From: Thiosulfativibrio sp964601165
Lineage (GTDB): Bacteria > Pseudomonadota > Gammaproteobacteria > Thiomicrospirales > Thiomicrospiraceae
DNA length: 8,781 nucleotides
Direction of reading: 5' to 3'
Assembly (NCBI GenBank): GCA_964601165.1
Contig: CAZRMK010000078.1
Coordinates: forward strand, 1 to 8,781
This document shows, one piece after another, positions 6,660 through 8,781 of this stretch (positions are counted from its first letter, which is position 1; each line of letters opens with the position of its first letter). The notes below the pieces were generated by a model that was not told the DNA's origin, did not search any database, and was given only the letters and a program-made list of their open reading frames with translations. The position numbers and the translations under genes were made by a program.

Positions 6660-7733
6660 GTGGCAAATGAAAATGACACAAAAAATTCAGCTGGATCTGT
6701 TGATGCCGGTGATTTAGATGGCATTGATGCTCTGCTGGATGAAGCGGAACTTGAATCTTTGCCAGATGATCTTGTTACTGATGACTTTGAGATGACAGAT
6801 TTTCCAGAGCTGGATAATGAAGCATCTACCAACCAACCTGATGAGACAGAAGTTTTATTAGATGATTTAGAATCTGATTTGGAAGATTTTACTCAAAAAA
6901 AAGAAGCTCCTGAGGTTAAATTGACTTCAGAGTCTAGTGTTGAAGAGATTGATGCTAAGCCTAATACTTCACAACAGTCAGAAGATGAACAACCAGAGTC
7001 AAAAGGTTTTTTACAAAAAACCAGCAAGTCAACAGCAACAAATGAACTTACGGTGGCAGAGATGGATGCTTTAAAAAAATTAATTATGACATTTGGTTCT
7101 GTACTGATTGTTTTAGTGTTGGTGGCAATAAGTATGGGTTTGTGGGTAGCTTTAGCATCTGGTAAAGGTTTAGATGAAGAGTCGGTACAAATGTTAGAAG
7201 ATATTAAGGTTGGTTCAGAAGAACATGCTCTTAAGGCAGTTGATTTAGACAAACACCTGCAAGATATTGAAAAGAAAATAGACTCTTTAACTTTTCAAAT
7301 AGGATTGTTGACAACTGACTTGTCTGAGATGGGAATTAAGTCTGCACCGCCTACTGGATCGATTCAGGCAATTAATTTGGCTAGTGAAATGGAAGCTTCT
7401 AAACCTAAGTTAGATAGGATTGGTAGATCAACAGTTGCTGTTCAACAGGTAGATCCTGAGTTCATAAAAAGATTAACTCAGGTTAATTCTCGAATAGTTA
7501 CCTCGCAAAAACGGATTGCAGAAGTGAACCGTCGAGTTAAAGATTTACAAAACCAACACAAAACTTTGTTAAGAAGCATGAAAAATATTGAAAAAGAAAT
7601 GGCTAAGCAACGTTTAGAAACAGCTAAAAAATTAGCTAAAGAAAGGCAAGAGCAACAAAAGAAGTTAGAAGAGAAGGAAAGTAAGCCTCCTGCCTATCAG
7701 CTTCACCCTAGAGAAGGACGTTACTACTGGTAA
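6660..7733 (+). CDS. Unrecognised membrane protein: acidic head, one transmembrane helix, coiled-coil periplasmic part
   Basis: I do not recognise this 357-residue protein. The first 135 residues are strongly acidic and low in complexity, with runs such as DALLDEAELESLPDD. Lys139-Lys140 precede one hydrophobic helix at about 141-167. Then come two helical, probably coiled-coil stretches, about 172-226 and 262-342, the second highly charged and lysine-rich. The C-terminus ends with two tyrosines and a tryptophan. There is no signal peptide, and the lysines before the helix suggest the N-terminus faces the cytoplasm. The start is GTG 6660, supported by AGGAAG (6646-6651) eight bases upstream; the ATG at 6653 stops after five codons. 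It follows lpoA by 72 bases and precedes two lipoprotein genes including flgP. That suggests an envelope or flagellum-related scaffold role, but this is inference from position only. Confidence 0.8.
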   Translation: MANENDTKNSAGSVDAGDLDGIDALLDEAELESLPDDLVTDDFEMTDFPELDNEASTNQPDETEVLLDDLESDLEDFTQKKEAPEVKLTSESSVEEIDAKPNTSQQSEDEQPESKGFLQKTSKSTATNELTVAEMDALKKLIMTFGSVLIVLVLVAISMGLWVALASGKGLDEESVQMLEDIKVGSEEHALKAVDLDKHLQDIEKKIDSLTFQIGLLTTDLSEMGIKSAPPTGSIQAINLASEMEASKPKLDRIGRSTVAVQQVDPEFIKRLTQVNSRIVTSQKRIAEVNRRVKDLQNQHKTLLRSMKNIEKEMAKQRLETAKKLAKERQEQQKKLEEKESKPPAYQLHPREGRYYW

Positions 7734-7785
7734 GAATTGCATCTCGTGGTAACGCATAGCAACGCTAAAGGTATAAAAAAGGTCT

Positions 7786-7813
7786 GCATTCCCTCGCAAA
7801 GCATGGGAGCGAG
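7786..7813. repeat. REP-like short palindrome
   Basis: The sequence reads GCATTCCCTCGC, AAA, GCATGGGAGCGAG. The arms TTCCC-x2-GC and GC-x2-GGGAG fold around AAA with two mismatches. It looks like a degenerate copy of a dispersed intergenic repeat I recall from several gammaproteobacteria, in which TTCCCACGC and GCGTGGGAA flank AGA. That recollection cannot be checked here. The stretch is visibly richer in G and C than its surroundings, and it lies in the 129-base spacer before the lipoprotein operon. It has no T run, so it is not a good terminator. Confidence 0.5.
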
Positions 7814-7862
7814 TTCTTTATTGCCCCGTGTTATTGAGAAGTTACCTGAGGAGTACTTATAG

Positions 7863-8096
7863 ATGAAAAGAATAAGTTATAAATTAGGATTAATTGTTTT
7901 ATTTTTAAGCCTGTTTTTAAATTTATCGGCTTGTAGTAATGTTGGTACTAAATATCAGCTTCCTGATTACTATAAAACTGAATTGCTTCCTAATATTTAT
8001 CAATTTGGAGAAGTCTATAGGGTGAAAGATTTACAACAATCAGAAGTTACGAGGTCGCAAAGACGAATATATGAAAAACGATATTTTTTTGAATAA
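7863..8096 (+). CDS. Small lipoprotein of unknown function, in an operon with flgP
   Basis: A 77-residue protein with a lipoprotein signal: MKRISYK, a hydrophobic run, and the lipobox LSAC with Cys24. The mature part would be only 54 residues, rich in tyrosine and charged residues, ending in ERYFFE-like aromatics (EKRYFFE). I do not recognise a family. A good ribosome site, GAGGAG at 7848-7853, lies nine bases before the ATG. The stop is 15 bases before the flgP start, so the two are almost certainly co-transcribed. By that linkage it may be an outer-membrane accessory of the flagellar basal body, but nothing in the sequence proves this. Residue +2 after the cysteine is Ser-Asn rather than Asp, which fits export to the outer membrane. 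Confidence 0.8.
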   Translation: MKRISYKLGLIVLFLSLFLNLSACSNVGTKYQLPDYYKTELLPNIYQFGEVYRVKDLQQSEVTRSQRRIYEKRYFFE

Positions 8097-8111
8097 AATG
8101 GAGAAACTGTT

Positions 8112-8720
8112 ATGAAAAAGCAGATTTTATTAGTTACAGGCTTGGTGGGATTACTTGCAATGACAGGTTGTACCATGTTGCCTACACAACAGGCACACCC
8201 AATCCAGCAAACGCAAGTTAGTCAGTTAGTTCCAAGTGAATCTATTGTTTTACAGCAGGTCAAACAACCCGTTGCAATACAAAATTTATCACAAGCTTCT
8301 CGTGCATCTAACCAGTTAATTAAAGTGTCAGGGATTGGTTTTGGAGCAACCAGTACTTATGAAGGGTTTACTGTAGGTCAGCAGCGTTTGATGGCGATTC
8401 GTGCATCAAAATTAGATGCTTATCGTTCATTAGCAGAGCAGTTATTTGGTATTAGAATTGATAGTAATACTTCGGTATCAACCTTAATGGCTAGAAATGA
8501 TAACTTTAGAGCTAGAATTAATGCCGTGGTTAGAGGGGCAAGAGTGGTCAGCATTACTCCAATGGCTGATGGTAATTATGAGACAGTTTTAGAAGTATTT
8601 ATTGATCAAAGTTTCTTTCAAAATACCTTCGTTTATAGCCATTGCGTTGGAGGTAATTGTCAATCAAAACCAATTGATATTATGCAAATACGTTCTTCAG
8701 GATTGGGAAGTATTAATTAA
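8112..8720 (+). CDS. flgP: FlgP-type flagellar outer-membrane lipoprotein (LPP20 family)
   Basis: A 202-residue lipoprotein needed in Vibrio and Campylobacter for outer-membrane-associated flagellar structures (H-ring or basal disk) and motility. The signal ends in the lipobox MTGC with Cys20. A glutamine-rich linker (about 25-65) follows, then the LPP20 domain (about 70-165). Its family-typical stretches are VSGIGFGA, QRLMAIRASKLDAYRSLAEQ, NDNFRARINAVVRGARVVSI and GNYETVLEVFID. A short tail carries Cys178 and Cys183, which could form a disulphide. GGAG (8100-8103) sits eight bases before the ATG. The usual companions flgO and flgT are not in view; they may lie downstream of the window or elsewhere. 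No sigma-28 type promoter is obvious upstream. Confidence 0.85.
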   Translation: MKKQILLVTGLVGLLAMTGCTMLPTQQAHPIQQTQVSQLVPSESIVLQQVKQPVAIQNLSQASRASNQLIKVSGIGFGATSTYEGFTVGQQRLMAIRASKLDAYRSLAEQLFGIRIDSNTSVSTLMARNDNFRARINAVVRGARVVSITPMADGNYETVLEVFIDQSFFQNTFVYSHCVGGNCQSKPIDIMQIRSSGLGSIN

Positions 8721-8781
8721 ATTTGATCACTACTGTCCGATTTAAAATAAGCAATTTTGAATTCCAAGCAGAATTGGCATA
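8721..8781. other. Short tail after flgP, nothing identified
   Basis: Sixty-one bases with no start codon leading to a supported frame and no clear terminator. It contains TTGATC followed by AT-rich DNA. A next gene of the operon could begin just past the window edge. Confidence 0.4.

Noticed and set aside
6893..7252. - strand frame of 119 codons (also 100-282, 4027-4239 and 6644-6832 on the - strand)
   Set aside because: Each lies opposite a well-supported + strand gene, is serine- or repeat-rich by reverse-complement effects, and has no ribosome site or recognisable domain.
8751..8778. Possible hairpin GCAATT ... AATTGGC at the right edge
   Set aside because: The arms match over only a few bases with an insertion, and there is no T run; not enough for a terminator or operator.

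Overview
The window is AT-rich bacterial chromosomal DNA. It most likely comes from a motile, facultatively oxygen-sensing gammaproteobacterium. The evidence is a cluster-ligating FNR regulator with matching FNR boxes, a Pal lipoprotein, a PepN-type M1 aminopeptidase, an LpoA/LppC-family penicillin-binding-protein activator (a gammaproteobacterial family) and a FlgP-type flagellar lipoprotein. I suspect a Thiotrichales/Piscirickettsiaceae-like lineage, but that is a guess from gene content and cannot be fixed from sequence alone.

Layout, left to right. (1) 1-450: the 3' part of an ISL3-family insertion sequence, with the transposase C-terminus and a GGCTCTTC-type terminal repeat ending near 450. 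(2) 451-836: a gene-free AT-rich stretch with a tight cluster of DnaA-box-like 9-mers (one perfect) at 648-684, which could be a DnaA-binding site or part of a replication origin. (3) 832-1613: a perfect FNR box inside a 10-bp-arm palindrome, then fnr itself, so autoregulation is likely. (4) 1614-1871: a second FNR-like box, followed by a 158-bp, nearly uninterrupted imperfect palindrome (1683-1840) that an ORF finder would misread as a small gene. (5) 1872-2516: pal and a strong intrinsic terminator. (6) 2591-6587: pepN overlapping an lpoA-like gene by 68 bases. (7) 6660-7733: an unrecognised single-pass membrane protein with an acidic cytoplasmic head and a long coiled-coil periplasmic part. 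(8) 7734-7862: a spacer with a REP-like palindrome. (9) 7863-8720: a small lipoprotein and flgP in one operon.

All recognisable genes lie on the + strand. The common theme from pal onward is the cell envelope: peptidoglycan anchoring (Pal), peptidoglycan synthase activation (LpoA-like), an inner-membrane coiled-coil protein, and outer-membrane lipoproteins linked to the flagellum.

The least ordinary element is the 158-bp palindrome between fnr and pal. Its mismatches are mostly A·C on the + strand, which become G·U pairs in a transcript of the - strand. That hints at a structured - strand RNA or a decaying MITE-like element. I see no defence system, CRISPR array, rRNA or tRNA.
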